Below the pieces are notes generated by a model. The model was not told where the DNA came from, searched no databases, and was given only the letters and a program-made list of their open reading frames with translations. Below, one piece after another: positions 45,600-60,074 of a stretch of 64,000 bases of DNA. The stretch lies in NCBI GenBank assembly GCA_028551475.1, contig CM052355.1, positions 13,351,543 to 13,415,542 of the forward strand, in the 5' to 3' direction. Each line of letters begins with the position of its first letter. Position 1 is the first letter of the stretch. The stretch comes from Casuarina equisetifolia (Eukaryota; Streptophyta; Magnoliopsida; Fagales; Casuarinaceae). Both the position numbers and the translations under genes were made by a program.

Positions 45600-48500
45600 C
45601 ACCTTTATGATGCACACTCCAACTAAACAATCTGTGAGTAAGAGAACAGATTGAGACAAAATTGCTAAGTAAATGTTGTTTATTAAGCACAAGCAAACCA
45701 GTAACCAAAAGATGGGAAAAGACGATTCTTGTATATGAGCTTAAGGTCTTACAAATAAAACTAACCAGGGCTATATACACTTGAAGAATATAGCCTTCAT
45801 AAAAGGGACTAGTCTCTTACAAAATCTATAAACAAACTCACACCAATTTAGGCTCAGCATGTCTATACATGAGAGAAAATTTTGGCTTCCCCTACATGAG
45901 AAGGCAAGACTATCATTGCAGGATTCATGTTCCCATTGTGGGAATTTGTCAACTCTCCAATGCAGTAGTTGCCTGATTGCCACATCAAGCACGTCTCAAT
46001 AACCTCTCAAATATTGTGGTAAAAAAAGTCAAGAACGCCAAGCTTGCATAAAAAGCAACAATGCAAATGAGTTCCCAACACCTTTCTTAATAATTTGTCA
46101 GCTAATCCTTAGTTCTTATGTGCTCTTACCTTGATCAACTCATGATGAGTCTTCTTAAGAATAAAATGACAATTAACGTCAATGTACTTTATGCATTGGT
46201 GAGCTATAGGGTTTATTGCAAGTTTTATGGCAACCTACAAAGAAGAATGTAATCAATGTTCTATCTATACAAAAAGAGATACATATTCATTCATGTATAT
46301 GTCCTGACTCACAAAAAAAAAAAAAAAACAAAGGACCTTCAACATCATACAACTTATAACATTTTTACCCATGCAAATAATCCATGAAGATACTAAGTAT
46401 CAAGCAAGGGGGAATTTGTCTTTGTGCCTATTAGGGTGGCATAGCAAAGGCAAACTAAAAGTCCTAAGTTGGGAAATATTTGTTGATTCTCAAAAGGTGT
46501 ATAGTTGTACAAGACAAAAAATGGTGTTTTATTTATAAGATAGGTTGTGCTAGGCATATAATCACCCAAAAAATTTGTAGGCATCTTAATTTGATACTTT
46601 AAAGCTTGTGCTACATCTAATTTATGAAGACATTTTTACTTGATCATACTATTTTGTTGTAAAGTGTGTACACACAAACTTTCATATATGAATCTACGTA
46701 ATGAAAATAAAGTTTCAGAGTTTACTAAAAAAATCTAATGGGTTTTTTTTTTATTGGGTAAGGGTGGGTTTTGGGTGGGGGGTGGAAGAAATGAAAGCAT
46801 ACATTGAAGTAGGCTTAAACATAATTCATCATACCCTTCTAAGTTGGTATAAAAGCAATTTACCTTAATTTAATTATTATACGAATCATTTGGTTTGAGG
46901 AGGTGTCATTTGCTTCACCTTCTTAGGAAGGCTTTACCTAACATATAGCCATTTTAATTAGTATGTTCCCATCATTTTTCAATATCCTTGTCCTCGTTCC
47001 ACAATTACCATAGGCTTCACCTTCAATTTATCCTTTTAAGAAGGCTAAACCTAATTTTGAGCCTTTTGTGACATATTCTACCTCTTTTTCCTATATTGTT
47101 GCCTCATAAAGGCTTATGATCTATAAGAAAACTTACATATCTTGGGCTGAAGCACTTTACAAAGTTAATTAAAAGGAAGTGGGATAAAGAGGAGTGATCT
47201 ATGAACCAATTACCAATAATCCATCTAGAGTGCCATGGTCAGTTAGCTATCAATTAGCCACCAAGAGAACTCTAAGGAGTGAATGGGCTTGCAAAGGGTG
47301 AGAGCCTTGACTTCATGCTAAAGGTGTCAAGATGACTGACCATGCAATGATCCTTAATTGTTGTCTAATCATCCACAATAGCATCATCAATGCATTGAGC
47401 CTAATCACTTTCCTTGGACATTGGTCTATTCATAAGATGGATGGCCTAATTGTTAGTGCACAATAACATAAAGATTAATGCCCAATCATTTGTGCAAAAT
47501 AGTAGAATTCATTGAAACTTATTAGTTTCACATGTTCAAAAACCTAATATTAGCTAAGACTACGGCATGAACATCATTTTCAAAAGCATACTAAAAAAAA
47601 AGTAAAGCATATGCTTTATCCTACCTAACTTTGTCACTCTCTTTATCTATAGGTCTTGAAAGATGCAAAAATCAAATATATATATATATATACACAATGA
47701 TGCAACAGTTATCTTTAATGTACTTGGCAATATATAATAAATTGGCAATAAAATAGGTGAATGGATATTGCTTAAAAAATGTTTATTTGGTAGTACATAG
47801 AGCCTATGTAGGTTATGGATATTAAATTTTCATTTGGCAATCTAATAGTCCAAGGATCATGGAGGCATGATTAATATGATTCCAAACAATTAAAATATCT
47901 TATTATGTGATCACTAGTTCTAGAGTCTATTATCCAAATAAAATCAAATTTGGATTTAGGGATTATACTTATCATGTTGGCACTAGATCCAACATTCTCA
48001 TTAATGCCAAGATCTAATTATGTTGCTTCTAGGTGAAAAAGAGACCTTGGCAAGCATTAACTCATTAGCAAATTGATTTATAGAAGCCTTTTTCTCCCAT
48101 CCTTTGCCCTTTCCTTTTTTCAATGGATATCCATGGAGCTTATAGCATTTTTCTTTTTATGACCTAAAATTCCATAATGGACACATTTTATTAAAAGAAA
48201 AAAAATTATTCTGTATTGTGGCCTTTTTATTCCATAGTGTAAGCAAGCATCTACATGGATTGATACATCAATATGAGATTTTTGAGGCTAGAAAGATGTT
48301 GTCATTTTGCCCTCTCTTTTTTTGCAACATTGGTCAAAGTAAATGACATATTGTCCAACTAGTAAGACATAATGCCTTCTCCAAATGACAACATATGATC
48401 CATTTTCCCTAATTGAAGCCTAGACCATACAGTTAGTCAAGTGGTGTCAATAATGGTTCTTTGATCATTCTCCTTGTCTTGGATCATCAAGATGACCTTT

Positions 48501-48950
48501 GACAAAGAAGGAAGCAAACAACTATTTTGAATATGAGATCATAAATTGTTGTAGATATCATTCAAGCCAAAAAAAATTTGATTCATTTTCTATCCTTTTG
48601 AAATTGTTAAAAAAAAAAAGCTTGATTAAATTGAGAGAGCATATTGCAATGTACAAATCAAGTTGGTTCTAGAGGCGCCCCAATCAAAAAATAAAGTAGT
48701 AAACAAGTTCAACTTGCTAAATAATGAGAATAAATTCACTTTTATGGATAGGACCTCTTTACTTCCAACCCACTAAAATTTCTTTTAAAGGTGTGTCCAA
48801 ACTTGTTGTGCATTTATTAAGTATTTAAAACTCTTTTCAGTAACTTATTGAATATGGATTAACCCATTCTTACCAACAGTAAGAGGGCCCTATTACTAAA
48901 ATATAATAGTCTTCTCTTAATTTTAGTACACTCAAATCCTTTGTTCATGG
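45600..48950 (-). mobile_element. Decayed Copia retrotransposon A
   Basis: Minus-strand pieces in the order expected for a Copia element: gag (about 48050-48900, words CYKLHGYPLKKGKGKGW and LPSLSKVILMIQDKE), integrase (46393-46584, words STTYLINKTPF, FENQQIFPNLGLLVCLCYA) and end of RNase H (about 46090-46250, words INPIAHQCIKYIDVNCHFI and GLADKLLRKVLG). The probable 3' LTR lies at about 45640-46080, since TGTTGGGAACTC begins there on the minus strand after a purine stretch. No second LTR was found by eye. Broken, more than ten breaks, old. Confidence 0.7.
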
Positions 48951-50385
48951 AACACAAGGATCAACAGCTCAATCTTAATACAATTAGCCCAACACAGCTT
49001 AACACACTTCACAATCCAACCAATACAAAACTTTGCACAGTAAAGGCTTCACTCACCAGACCACACATGGTCTATGAATGAATAACAACTATTCAACTTT
49101 AATTCTCAAAAAAAAAATAATTAAAATCCTTCATTCAAAGAGAAACAAAGAAGATGTAGCAACTTGAAGCAATTAGCACAACATCACAATCAAAATGAAA
49201 CTATCAACTTCCTCCACAATGAGTACTTCTTAAGAATCAAGGGTATGACGTAATCAAATTACATATGAAACTCAAGCAAATACCTATGTTAAGACAAACA
49301 GGATTTGACAATTTCTTTCACACAAGAACAATACTATTGAAACCTTTAGCTAAACAAATACAGATAATTCAAATTATAACAGAGTTACTGAGAGTTTAAG
49401 GTACAATAAGATCATAATGCTTTTCTCTTTTTGAAAACAAGTTAGGCTTGCTGTAAAATGATTTCTCAATAGTGATATTTTTTTTATATTTATAATAAAA
49501 GACCCAAGCAAGTTTACTTATAGACGATAAGAACAAGAGTGGCCGTTAGGGTTTTTTCTTTTGTTTCCTTATAAGATATGCAACATTATGGAAGTCAAAT
49601 CATTAATTCCAAAAATGATCATCATATAATAGCATTTGTGACCTCACCCAGGGATTTAATTAGCTAAGTCAAAATTTTTCAAATAAGCATATCAAGCCTT
49701 CCATTTTCACAATGCATGATGCTTTAATCGTTTAAATTTTACATAGATAGCACCATTATTGAGAACACATAAAACCTTATCTGCATAGTACCGATTCTTC
49801 CAAATCTGAGCCATAAACATGATTTAAAATAGAAACATAGGACTTCTTACAAAATCCAACTGAACCCATTTGAAAAAGCTCCAATATTTTCCTTAAAATC
49901 CCTCTTTATAAGTCCTCACCAAGGGCATGCAAAAAGGTTCTTTCCTTCTCAGGTGACAAAGAAGAGAAACACATTTTCTCTCTATTTTTTCAATTGATTT
50001 ATAACCTCATTGCCTTTCAAATTCAAAACGGTGTGGCTTACTTTATAATCAAAATGGTGCATTTGTACTTACTCTTGATTATTTCTCATATGCTCCATTT
50101 TTATCCATTTTAGAATCATGACAAATGTTTTGTATAAGTTGTTCTCATATAATTTTAGTACCATAGCTATTCTTGAAGCACACACATATAATTATGCACA
50201 AACCCAAGTTCTATCACAAGATTTTTCTTAAAATCCATTTTGGTATGCAGGAACTATGTAAATAAAAAAAAAACCTTTAATTTACCCTACATATGTTCCA
50301 CAATTTTTATTGGCACAAGAATAAGAAAATACTTAATAGTTTTTCAAATATTTTCAACATCAAAATATGTCCAACATATCCAAGG
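48951..50385. other. AT-rich stretch between two Copia relics
   Basis: May hold the worn 5' end of element A. No gene, no repeat pair recognised. Confidence 0.35.
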
Positions 50386-50691
50386 TGTCAAAATGTGAGG
50401 AAGAAGAGAAAATCATTAAGTAAAAAATTTTTTTATTGATGAACAAGAAAACCTTTTTAATACAATAAGTACAAATGAGAGAAATTGATCCTATGTTAAA
50501 GATTAATGTATACAAGTGTTTCTCTTTTATATAACAAATTAAACAAGAGTTCCTCAATGATATGAGTTGTTCCCACCCCATCTAGGTGTCATGTGCACCA
50601 AAATCATACAAGTGAAAGAAGACTTGTTCAGCTACTACAGGGTATGTGGCAAAGGAAAGAGGGAAAGGCTATGTTAACTCATATATGAACA
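50386..50691 (-). repeat. 3' LTR of Copia element B
   Basis: 306 bp. In plus orientation it starts TGTCAAAATGTGAGG and ends ATATGAACA. Matches 55835-56137. Confidence 0.85.
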
Positions 50692-53600
50692 TTTCTCATC
50701 AAGCCAAAGGTCAATATAGATTAATGACATTTAACTTGTTGAGGAAATGGTTGTGTTGATTTTTCCCAAAGGCCTTAGTCAAAATGTTTGCTTATTAATC
50801 TTTGGTCCCAACATGATTGGTCTTGATGAGTGCACATTGAATTTTTTCATAGATGAAATGATAATTAACATCTACACCTTTAGTATGCTAATGAACCATA
50901 GGGTTAACAATAAGTTCCATGGTAGCCTTGTTATCATAGTATAAGCTTATAGGACGAGGGACCTCAACCCCTATATTTCTAAGAAAACCTAATAGCCAAA
51001 GGATCTTGCAAGATGTAAGAGTCATCATCTTAATATTTGGCTTCTATGGAAGATAGAGAAAGATGACAACTTGTTTTTCACTATTCCATGATATTAATGT
51101 GATCATGTAACTAATTTTCTACTAACATTGCATGTAGCGTGATATGAACTATAATAAGCTCACATCATGTAACCTTTGGATGAAGGAATAAACAGACCTA
51201 TGTTAGGGTAACTCTTCAAGTACTTCATTAATTTGATGACTACTTCCCGATGAGACTTCTTAGGTTAGTGCATGAATTAAACCAAACTGTGTGTCATGTA
51301 TTAAATGTCTAGTCTTGTGACATTGAGGTAATTTAATTTTTTTTTATGAATTTTTTATATTTCAATGGGTTATTAAGCAATGGTCGTCATCTCAAGGCAT
51401 TTGTGCTCCTTGATCATGCTTAAAAGTTATTAGTAACAAATTGGTGTCCATATGGTTCTTTATTGTCTTAGTTCTCTTCAGTCTCATCTCATTTATTAGT
51501 TCAAGAATGTACTTGTGCTAACTCAAGTAGAAACCCTTATCACCTTTTAGAACCTTAATTCCAAGAAAGAACTTATGATATCCCAAGTCATTGATGTGGA
51601 AAACTAAGTGCAAATGTGGTTTCAACTGTTGGATTCCATTAACATTATTGCTAATAATGAGTATGTTACCTACAAAAATCATGAGAATGATTATAAGGTT
51701 ACCTTTTTGCCTAACAAATAATGAGATATCATGCATGGAATCCTAATATTCGACTACAAGTAATGCATTTGTGAATTTGGTGTAGCATTGCCTTAATGCT
51801 TACTTTAACCATATATGGACTTCCTTAGCTTGCATAACTTTCCACTTTTCTCATCAAGATCTCTTAGTGGAAGCCACATGTAAACCTCCTTATTTAAGTC
51901 CCCTTATAAGAATGCATTGTTGACGTTCATCTAGTGAATGTCCCACTGATGTTGAACTACTAATGAGAAAGTAAATCTAATTGTGAAAGGCTTGACAACA
52001 TAAGCAAAAATCTCATGATAATTGACACCCTCTTTTTGGCTAAATCCTTTAACTACTAGTCTAGTCTTGTTTTACTCCACTAATCCATCAACTTTGTGTT
52101 TAATCTTGTAAACTCATTTGCTTCTTATGGGTTTCTTCCTATAAGGTAGCTCCCACAAATCTCCCAAGTGCTATTTACCTTTAGTGTCTTGATCTCATGT
52201 TTTATGGCATCTTTCCACCTAGGACCACCAATAGCCTCATGGTAATAGGTTAGCTCAGTGACAATCAAGATAGATGCAATAAAGTACTAGCTATCAAGTG
52301 GGAGGTGATTATATGAGACATAGGTGAAAAGAGATTAAATAAATGATTCATTTCTATGGTATTAATTGTAGGGTAGATGTAGTCCTTAGATCAAAGTTAT
52401 GGTTTAGTGTTTGTGGTAGATCATCTAGGAATTATTTGTGGTAGTAAGTCAAATGGGTCTTTTAATAAGGGTAGGACAATGTCATCAATATCATCATTAG
52501 AAAAGACATTATAAGGTTTAACTAATGGTAGTGGTGGACAAGAGTGCGATATGGCTCTGGTAAAGTAACAGTTTAAGGTTGATGGGTAATAAGGTTATTA
52601 GAAAAGGGTGATGATTGAAGGGCCAGAAAAGGGCTTAAAATGGTGTGACCTCGGAACCTCTAGAACAGACTCCGTCAAAGGTACTTGCATAGAAGAATGC
52701 AATTTAGGCCTTCCTTAAAAACGACAGGAAAAATGTCTCTGTGAAAACATACATCTTGACTTACAAAAAACTTACATTTTCTAGGATTAGAGAGCATGTA
52801 ACCTTTATAAACTTAAATGTATCGTATTAAGATGTCAAGAATCACTCATTAGGCAAACTTTTTTTTTGCCCCATTGTGGTGGCATGACATAAACACTTAA
52901 AACCCTAAGGTAGGAAATCTTAGGTGGTTTTTCAAATAATTTTTTGAAGGATGTGACTCCATGAATAATGAAAGATGATATTTTATTAATGATATTTTAT
53001 TAATGATATTTTTCCATAAGTATATACTCCTCCCAAAGCTTGTTAGGCATTGAGTTCTAGAATTTCAATATTCATGCAACATCTAGGATGTGACAGTATT
53101 TACACTAAACTACACCATTTTGTTGTTGTATGTGAACACATGAACTTTTGTATTTAATGCCACATGATGAAAACAATTTTTTTTTGTGATAATTAAAAAA
53201 AATCAAGTACGTTGTCAATTCTAATATGCTTAGCCTCCTGACTGAATTGGTTTCTTAGTGGGTTGAAAAATCCTTCCAATTGTGAAAAAGTCTCACTCTT
53301 GATTTTCATTAAGAATTTCCATGTTCTCTATAAAATGTCTTCTATTAAAGTAAGAAAGTAATATGATTCATTATGATTTGGGATTTGATATGATCCCCAA
53401 GCATTAACATGGATCAAATAAAAAATGTATTGTGTTGTATCATTGCACACAAAAAAAGGATTATGAGTTTGTTTCACAAATGGAAAAATCATACAAGGCC
53501 CATGTTAAGTGAATTTTTTAAATTTAAATTCATTAATAAGTTGGAATTTTGCATTGAACATATTTTCAAGTCTACAATGCCAAAGTTTAAAGTTTGATAC

Positions 53601-55834
53601 ATCACTTGCTGATAATGTGTTTATAAAAGATGAGTCATGCCCAAAAATTTGTGTGACATCATTCCTATTAAGACATGTAATAAAATAGTATAGTTTATTT
53701 TTCACTTTACAAAGCCATTTGACTTCACTCATCCAAAGGTCTTGAAACACATAAAAATGAGTATAAAATATAATGCAATATCTATTTTCTTAAAAACAAA
53801 ATTGAAGATGATATCAAATTAAATTTGAAGTCTAGAAAATATAAAAACGTACTTAAATTAAGGTGTTTGGATATATGGGTGTTGCCAATATGGGTAATTA
53901 AAGCACCATCACTATTAGGAAATTTAACTTTCCTAGATCTAAAAGCACATGAAATAATTGATTTCAAGTATGAAAGATTTGTAAAAATATGGTTATTAGC
54001 ATTAAAATCAATTATCCAACATGCACTAAGGAAGTCAAATGTACCTATAAGTTAGGCCTAGGCATCCTAATTGCCATTCAAGAATTGCATGAAGCATTGG
54101 TAATAAAAACATGATATGGATCTTCTATCACCAAATTTGTCTTTGCCTTTTACTTATAGTTTGTATGCCTTGGTGGATAACCATGCAATTTGTAGCACTT
54201 CTTTTGCTTATGCTCATACCTTTTGTAATATTTGCACTATGTGCCCATTATGCAATAGTATTTCTCCTTTTTATGACTTTTTTCCCCCACAAAGGTCACA
54301 CTTTTCAATTTGGACTAGCCTAAATGATAGGTCACTTTGCCTTGCCTTTAGCAAAAGCTAGAAGTCATTTATTGTATTATGGCCAGCACTAGATCCCACA
54401 CTAGTAGACACACCCTCTACAATATGTAGAATGCCTATTGCTAGAGTTATTACATCAAGGGTTGTTTTTGCCATAATAAATGTGTGCTAGTCTTTGATCA
54501 TCTTCCTTGTTACACTTTGTCGATATTCTGCCTTGTAGAGCATGGAATATTTTTCATGAGGTATAAGAGATGGTGCATCACCAAAATTTGCTCTCTTAAT
54601 GTCAAGTAGCACTTTAAGGAATTAATAAAACTTCATATCTTTTTCATGCTTTCTCCATAATTGAAAGGTTTCCATTTCTAATGTTGTAAGCTTAATTAGG
54701 GGGGCAAACTCATTCCAAAGTTGCTTCAATCAACCAAAATAGGCCAAAATTGATTCACTCCTTTGGAAAATTAAGCAGAGTTCATTGATTAAGATATAAA
54801 CACTAGATGAGTCAACTTGGCGGTACCAAGCACAGAGCTAAGCACACATTTTAACTACATCTTAGATGTAAATTAACCCAACATGCATGGAGCTCAACCC
54901 ATATTTTAGTTGCATCTTAGGTGTAAATTAACCCGTCATGGAGGTGGTTGAAGATGGAGTTAGGAATCCATCCATGGCAAATAGCATTGTAGCACTCGCA
55001 AAGCCTTTGGGCTAATGAATTGAGTTTGGGTTTCTTACAAGATTTGTTGAAGAAGATGAACTTGTTCTTAATTGAAAGGACAATTGTCATCACTTCATTT
55101 CAGATAAAATAATTGGAAGTTTTTGCCAACATAATTGCTACCAACACAATCAAATTAGTGCCTTTGATTAGCAAAAATAAAAGATTAATGCAATTGAGGG
55201 TTTGGACCCAATTTTCAAGTTCCTACATTATTTGACATGGTGGTGGAGTAGGTGATGAAGTTCTATAAGGAGTGTGAATTCCTCTACTTCCAATATGATA
55301 GGGCAGTACTTAGTGAGGAATGTCACCAAAATTTGCCATCACGGTGGTTATAGTAAAGGTGCTCGAAACAATGTCATCGAAGGGTGGGGTAAGGAAATGG
55401 CATCGTTGAAAGCTTTGTACAACGATGTTGTTTTCAACTAAGGGAGGCACATAACATTATTTTGGTAGCTAACAATATCAAGATTTCAACAATATTGTTA
55501 CACTTACGGTGAGAAGAAACTTCAACGGCATCATATTGATTTCATTATGTAGAAAGGAGCAAAAAAACAAAACATATTGTTTCATTAAAGTTCATTGAAA
55601 AAAAAAATGTAAAGCCGATTATCTGCTTTTGCCAACAAAGTTATCTAGATGTTGAAAAAGCTACAAGGGGCTTTCTATGTTCAATTTTGTGATTAAAAAA
55701 AAAGAAAAAAAAAGCCCTTTAATATCTAAGTTATGCAAAGCAAGTTTGGACTGAAGAAACAAGGAAGAAATAGGCTTACCGAGCTTGATTGGAAAATTGA
55801 GAAAGGGAAAAAATAGCCTAGTTCATTAATACTA

Positions 55835-56137
55835 TGTCAAAATGTAAGGAAGAAGAGAATCATTGGGTAAAAAACTCATTTATTGATGAATGAGAAAACC
55901 ATTTTGATACAATAGGTACAAATGGGGAAAATAGATCTTATATGAAGAATTAACATAGACAAGTGTTTCTCTTTTATAATACAAACTATACGAGAGTTCC
56001 TCAATGATACAAGTTGTTCTCATCCCAAATAGGTGTCATGTGTAGAAAAGCTTGCAGGTGAGAGAAAACTTGTTTGGTTACTACAAGGTATGCAACAAAG
56101 GAGAGAAGGAAAGGCCATGTTAACTCATATCTAAACA
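55835..56137 (-). repeat. 5' LTR of Copia element B
   Basis: 303 bp. In plus orientation it starts TGTCAAAATGTAAGG and ends ATCTAAACA. Just inside, the minus strand reads TAGTATTAATG, a worn form of the initiator-Met-tRNA primer site TGGTATCAGAG. Confidence 0.85.
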
Positions 56138-59100
56138 CAAAGGAGCACCATTTTGTTGTCATAATCTTGATGCTTATAATAAGGTTATCCATAGTTTCAT
56201 TGAATAACTAAGTCACCCATTATCCCAAATTTGATTTTGCCTAGTAATGTTATCTTTATGTCCTCGTTCCAACCAATGAAATTTTTAACCCTAAGCAATT
56301 TTTCTAGAATGATCAACATGCCATATTACTCACAATCTGCAAATACAATGCATCATTGAGTTGAACTAAAGGAAGAACTCCTCCTCTATAGTCTTGAGGT
56401 CTAAAATGACCTTTATGCCTTCGTCCCTACAAGCAATCCACATTAATGTATGTTGTATTTCTCAACTATTGAAACTTAAGAAAACTTTAAGAAAAACTTG
56501 CAATATTAGTAAACATTTCATTAATATTGTCAGAGAAATTTCTCATCACAAACTTCTGATAATGCCAAGATGTATATAAATATTTTTGAAAACCCAGTAT
56601 ATGGCATTTGCAAATGTACTTGTTATATTTTGTTTACACCTATATATAATTTTTTCATCAATGGTTTGGATCAATACTAGTTTTTTAAAATACAACACTT
56701 CTTATGTGCTTTAACCACTTTGCCAACCACTTCTTATGTGCTTTAACCACTCGACACATTATATTTAAATATTATTACCAACTTGGGCCTATGAGGCCCA
56801 AGCACACTATAGGCCTTTATAAGCTCACAACATCTTGTAATCAAAACGCCTTTTCCTTCATGCATAATATGTTTTGATTTCATTGATATTTTGGCATAAG
56901 CTATGTCTTTATAATCTTATCTTTTGTACTTAGCAATTGATTGTGGTAAATCAACTAGTCACTAGAAATTCATTGATTCATGTTAAAGATACGGTTGCTT
57001 ATTTAAAATTAATTGATACTTTCCTTAATTGCCTCATTGATTCTTTCAAAGGTTTGAAATTTGCAAGAGGTCAGGATCCAAATGCGCCCAATATTTAAGG
57101 ATCCACTTCACTTGTGAAATCGGGCATGGAGTAGTCCGATCTAGAGTAGCCCGTTAAGAACTAACCCAATTAAGCCTAGTTCATTCTAGGCTAGCCCAAT
57201 TAGTGGCAACCCATTTAATGGCAGCCCAACCACGGGCCCATAGTCAAGCCTAGACTAATTTAGGTCCAATGGGCCAAGACTAAGTGGATCAAGGCTAACC
57301 ATAGGCTTTATCCAAGCCCAAACCTGGGTTCTTGCCTAGAATGGTTTTTTGGGGTTTAACACTCTCTTCGGGTCAAGTTCCAAAGCTGGGTTTTGTAGGA
57401 AAATTTAATTTCAATGAATGCAAAAGCCTTAAATCTTTCCACAAAGGTTGATTTGATTTATAGATGGAGGCAATCCTTGAACGGAGACTTTGTGCACTTA
57501 ATAGCAACAAATATCTATAAAAGACCATTTTGTATTTCATTTTGCAAATAGGCTAGAGAAATTTCTTTTTCTACGTAATAAGCCTTAAGTTTCCAAACCC
57601 GAAGATGCACCCATTCTGGCTTATGGGCCAAAAATCCTAATTTTACCCCTGCTTAGTGGGGCGTAATTATGTTTAATAGTTTTAGGCCACAATAGTATTA
57701 AGCCTATGTACTGCTGTGTGGTTTACTTTGTACTAATGCTTTTACTTGTATTGCTTTACTCCTTGGGAGCTATTTATTTAGGCTATTATCAACCATATTT
57801 TGTAAGGTTTAAAGTTTATGTGTCATTTTTCTTTCCTCCTTTAAGGGAATTAGTTGTGTAGGCTGTTATGTACCAAGATTTTGTAAGGATTAGGATAATA
57901 TCATGTATTTTATACTTGTTACATCGAGCCTTAATATTAATAAAGTTCACGGGGTCATGTCCTCTCAAAGCAAAAAATAGAGGGAATTGTGGATCTTGTG
58001 TCACTGGAATTACCAGAAAGGGAAGGCAATGCCGTAGATTTCTGTTACCTTTCGTGGTCACCTTCCCTTTCATTGTTGTGGTAGGCGAGTGCGCAAGGTT
58101 GTTGAAGTGCCCAATCAATGGGTGAGCGCACAAGTGGTTTCCTTCTATAGCTTTGTTTTCTTTATTTGCTACAGTGGGTGAGGGTGCCAACGGCGACCAA
58201 GGCTAATAAGTTAAGAGGACAGGTCAGGGCCACAAATTGCGTTAGTGCTGATGTGGTTGCCACATGGAGTAGATGACGTGGAAATATCCTCTACTAGATA
58301 GAAAATGAAAATATTGGTTGCCTTTGGGTAGAATTCATATGAAACTAGCTTTTCAACTGAAAAAATGCTAATGCATATTCAAGAATCTACAGCTATAACT
58401 TGTTTAATGTCTTTTAGGTGTGGAAGCAAAATTTTTATAGAAAGAAAACTTGCCTAGATATCATGTTACAAAATGTGGAAAAAGAAAGAAAGAAAAAAAG
58501 AAAGAAAGAAAGAAAAGTAAATAAGTGGGTGAATTCAATTTTAGTGGATCTACTTTACTTTTCAATGAGCAAAGCACTACCATTATCTATATAGGAATAA
58601 ACTTATAATTCTTTATATAGCTATTGGTTCATGGCATGAACACAAAAATGCATAAATTAAGCAATAAACTTACAAGACACACAAAATTTAAAGTAGTGGT
58701 CATACATCTATTATTATCCTCTTATTGAGTCTTTTCAAGAAAATATAAAGGCCATGCTTACAAAATCTAGATAGTCTCGCATGATTATTTTCAGCACTCA
58801 TAATAACTCCCTTATCAAACTATGTCTATAGTTCTCATAAACTATTATCTCTCTTAATTAATGGTTGCAGTGCAAAACAACACCCTTAGCTTCCTTCATC
58901 AAAATATAAGGCACAAGCTATTGGCTTCACAATGATATACCCTTTTTTTCCCCTGCTCATCTAGGCTTTTCCTTAATCTCTTATTTTTAAGCTAATATTG
59001 ACAAGAATTCTAGTTAAATACCATTAAGAATATGATAGACACAACAATATAATAGATAATTTATATATTTGCTCATTTTTACATTGCAAAGGATCAATTT

Positions 59101-59770
59101 AACCTCACTAATTTTCATTCAAAACTCTTAACAATATACAATGATGTTGTGTAAAGGATAAAACTTTCACATAAGTATAACCTCTTACAATTAAACTTAA
59201 ATAAAGAAAGTGTTTTTTTAATTCTTTAATTAGTTTTTGAATTCAACTTTTAAACATTTTAGCTAATACATGCTTAATTTTAAAAGATAAATATCTTATC
59301 AATCATACTTAGAATATTGCATCTTTTATTATTACGCTTACTTGATGATTTCAACTCAAGTTAAAATTATGTTGTCTCTTTTTGGAGATTATATCACAAT
59401 GATGGTGCTCTAAGACCAATTTTGTAACAACTAATTGTTATGGGTTTAATTCTGATGGTTGCCACTATAACTAGAATACTAATTTATTTAATGTGTTCAC
59501 ACATCAGATATTGAAATTGTTTGGTAGATGGGAATCGAACTTTGTTACTGAATTCGGTGCGAATCCTAGAGCTTTGCTTGTTTATTAAGATGTTTGAAGA
59601 ATTTTATATTTATTGTCCTTAACATGCTAATTTGGGGTTTATACAAGACTTACGATTTCACAACCATAGGATTAGACATTTGCTTTCTTAAGTGGCATAA
59701 AGTAATGAAATCCTAAGTTATTGTTTTCGTTGGCATCAAAATAGTATGTTCAATTTTTAAATATCCAAAC
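56138..59770. other. Intergenic, no gene seen
   Basis: AT-rich spacer. A short stretch at about 57080-57330 is unusually rich in 'agccca' and 'gcccaa' words. The less AT-rich piece at 57740-58290 reads like an LTR or other dispersed repeat; its opposing frames (57816-58190 minus, 57868-58125 plus) overlap each other and show no domain. Nothing else is assigned. Confidence 0.4.
58478..58517. repeat. AAAG microsatellite
   Basis: About 40 bases of interrupted (AAAG)n within AT-rich spacer. Confidence 0.85.
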
Positions 59771-60007
59771 AAAAGATGCTTCCACGTAACACTCTTATTT
59801 TGTTTTTTTGGGTGTTCAGCCATCTTTTCCGCGCACTTAACCCCCTCTTTAGAAACAACAAAGAAAAGTCAAATACCAGCAGCGTCTACGACGCGACTAT
59901 GTTCTCAAAGCAGCTAATATCGGTGCCTCCAAGCCTTGCCTGTGTTCCCACCTCTATTTGCGTCGCTTTATCCAAGATGCCAAGACTTTGGTGGCCTCCA
60001 ACATAAC

Positions 60008-60074
60008 GCTGACGCCACCGCGGACGTCACCGGAACCCAGCTAGGAGAGCTGACGCCATCCGTGCCGTCACTGA
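60008..60074. promoter_or_regulatory. Four TGACG cores in a duplicated module (TGA bZIP sites)
   Basis: TGACG at 60010-60014 and 60051-60055; CGTCA (same core, other strand) at 60025-60029 and 60066-60070. Each half reads GCTGACGCCA then CGTCAC, and the halves are offset by 41 bp. TGACG is the core of as-1 sites bound by TGA bZIP factors, which work with NPR proteins in salicylic-acid signalling. Function here is inferred. Confidence 0.6.

Larger units (their letters stand above)
50386..56137 (-). mobile_element. Decayed Copia retrotransposon B with both LTRs
   Basis: About 5.75 kb on the minus strand. LTRs are 50386-50691 (3' LTR) and 55835-56137 (5' LTR). They differ at roughly 15-20 % of sites by eye, so the insertion is several million years old. 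Internal pieces in Copia order are: gag knuckle (about 54110-54290, CYKLHGYPPRHTNYK), protease (53782-53967, NSDGALITHIGNTHISKHL), pre-integrase (53505-53750, FKLWHCRLENM), reverse transcriptase (about 51430-51740, ILIISNNVNGIQQLKPHL, LGYHKFFLGIKVL) and RNase H (about 50700-51300, NPMVHxHTKGVDVNYHFI). Many breaks, clearly dead. CAAGG and CAAAG beside the ends may be a worn target duplication. Confidence 0.88.

Noticed and set aside
57816-58190. 124-aa minus-strand frame
   Set aside because: It overlaps an 85-aa plus frame, has no motif, and the DNA reads like a dispersed repeat.
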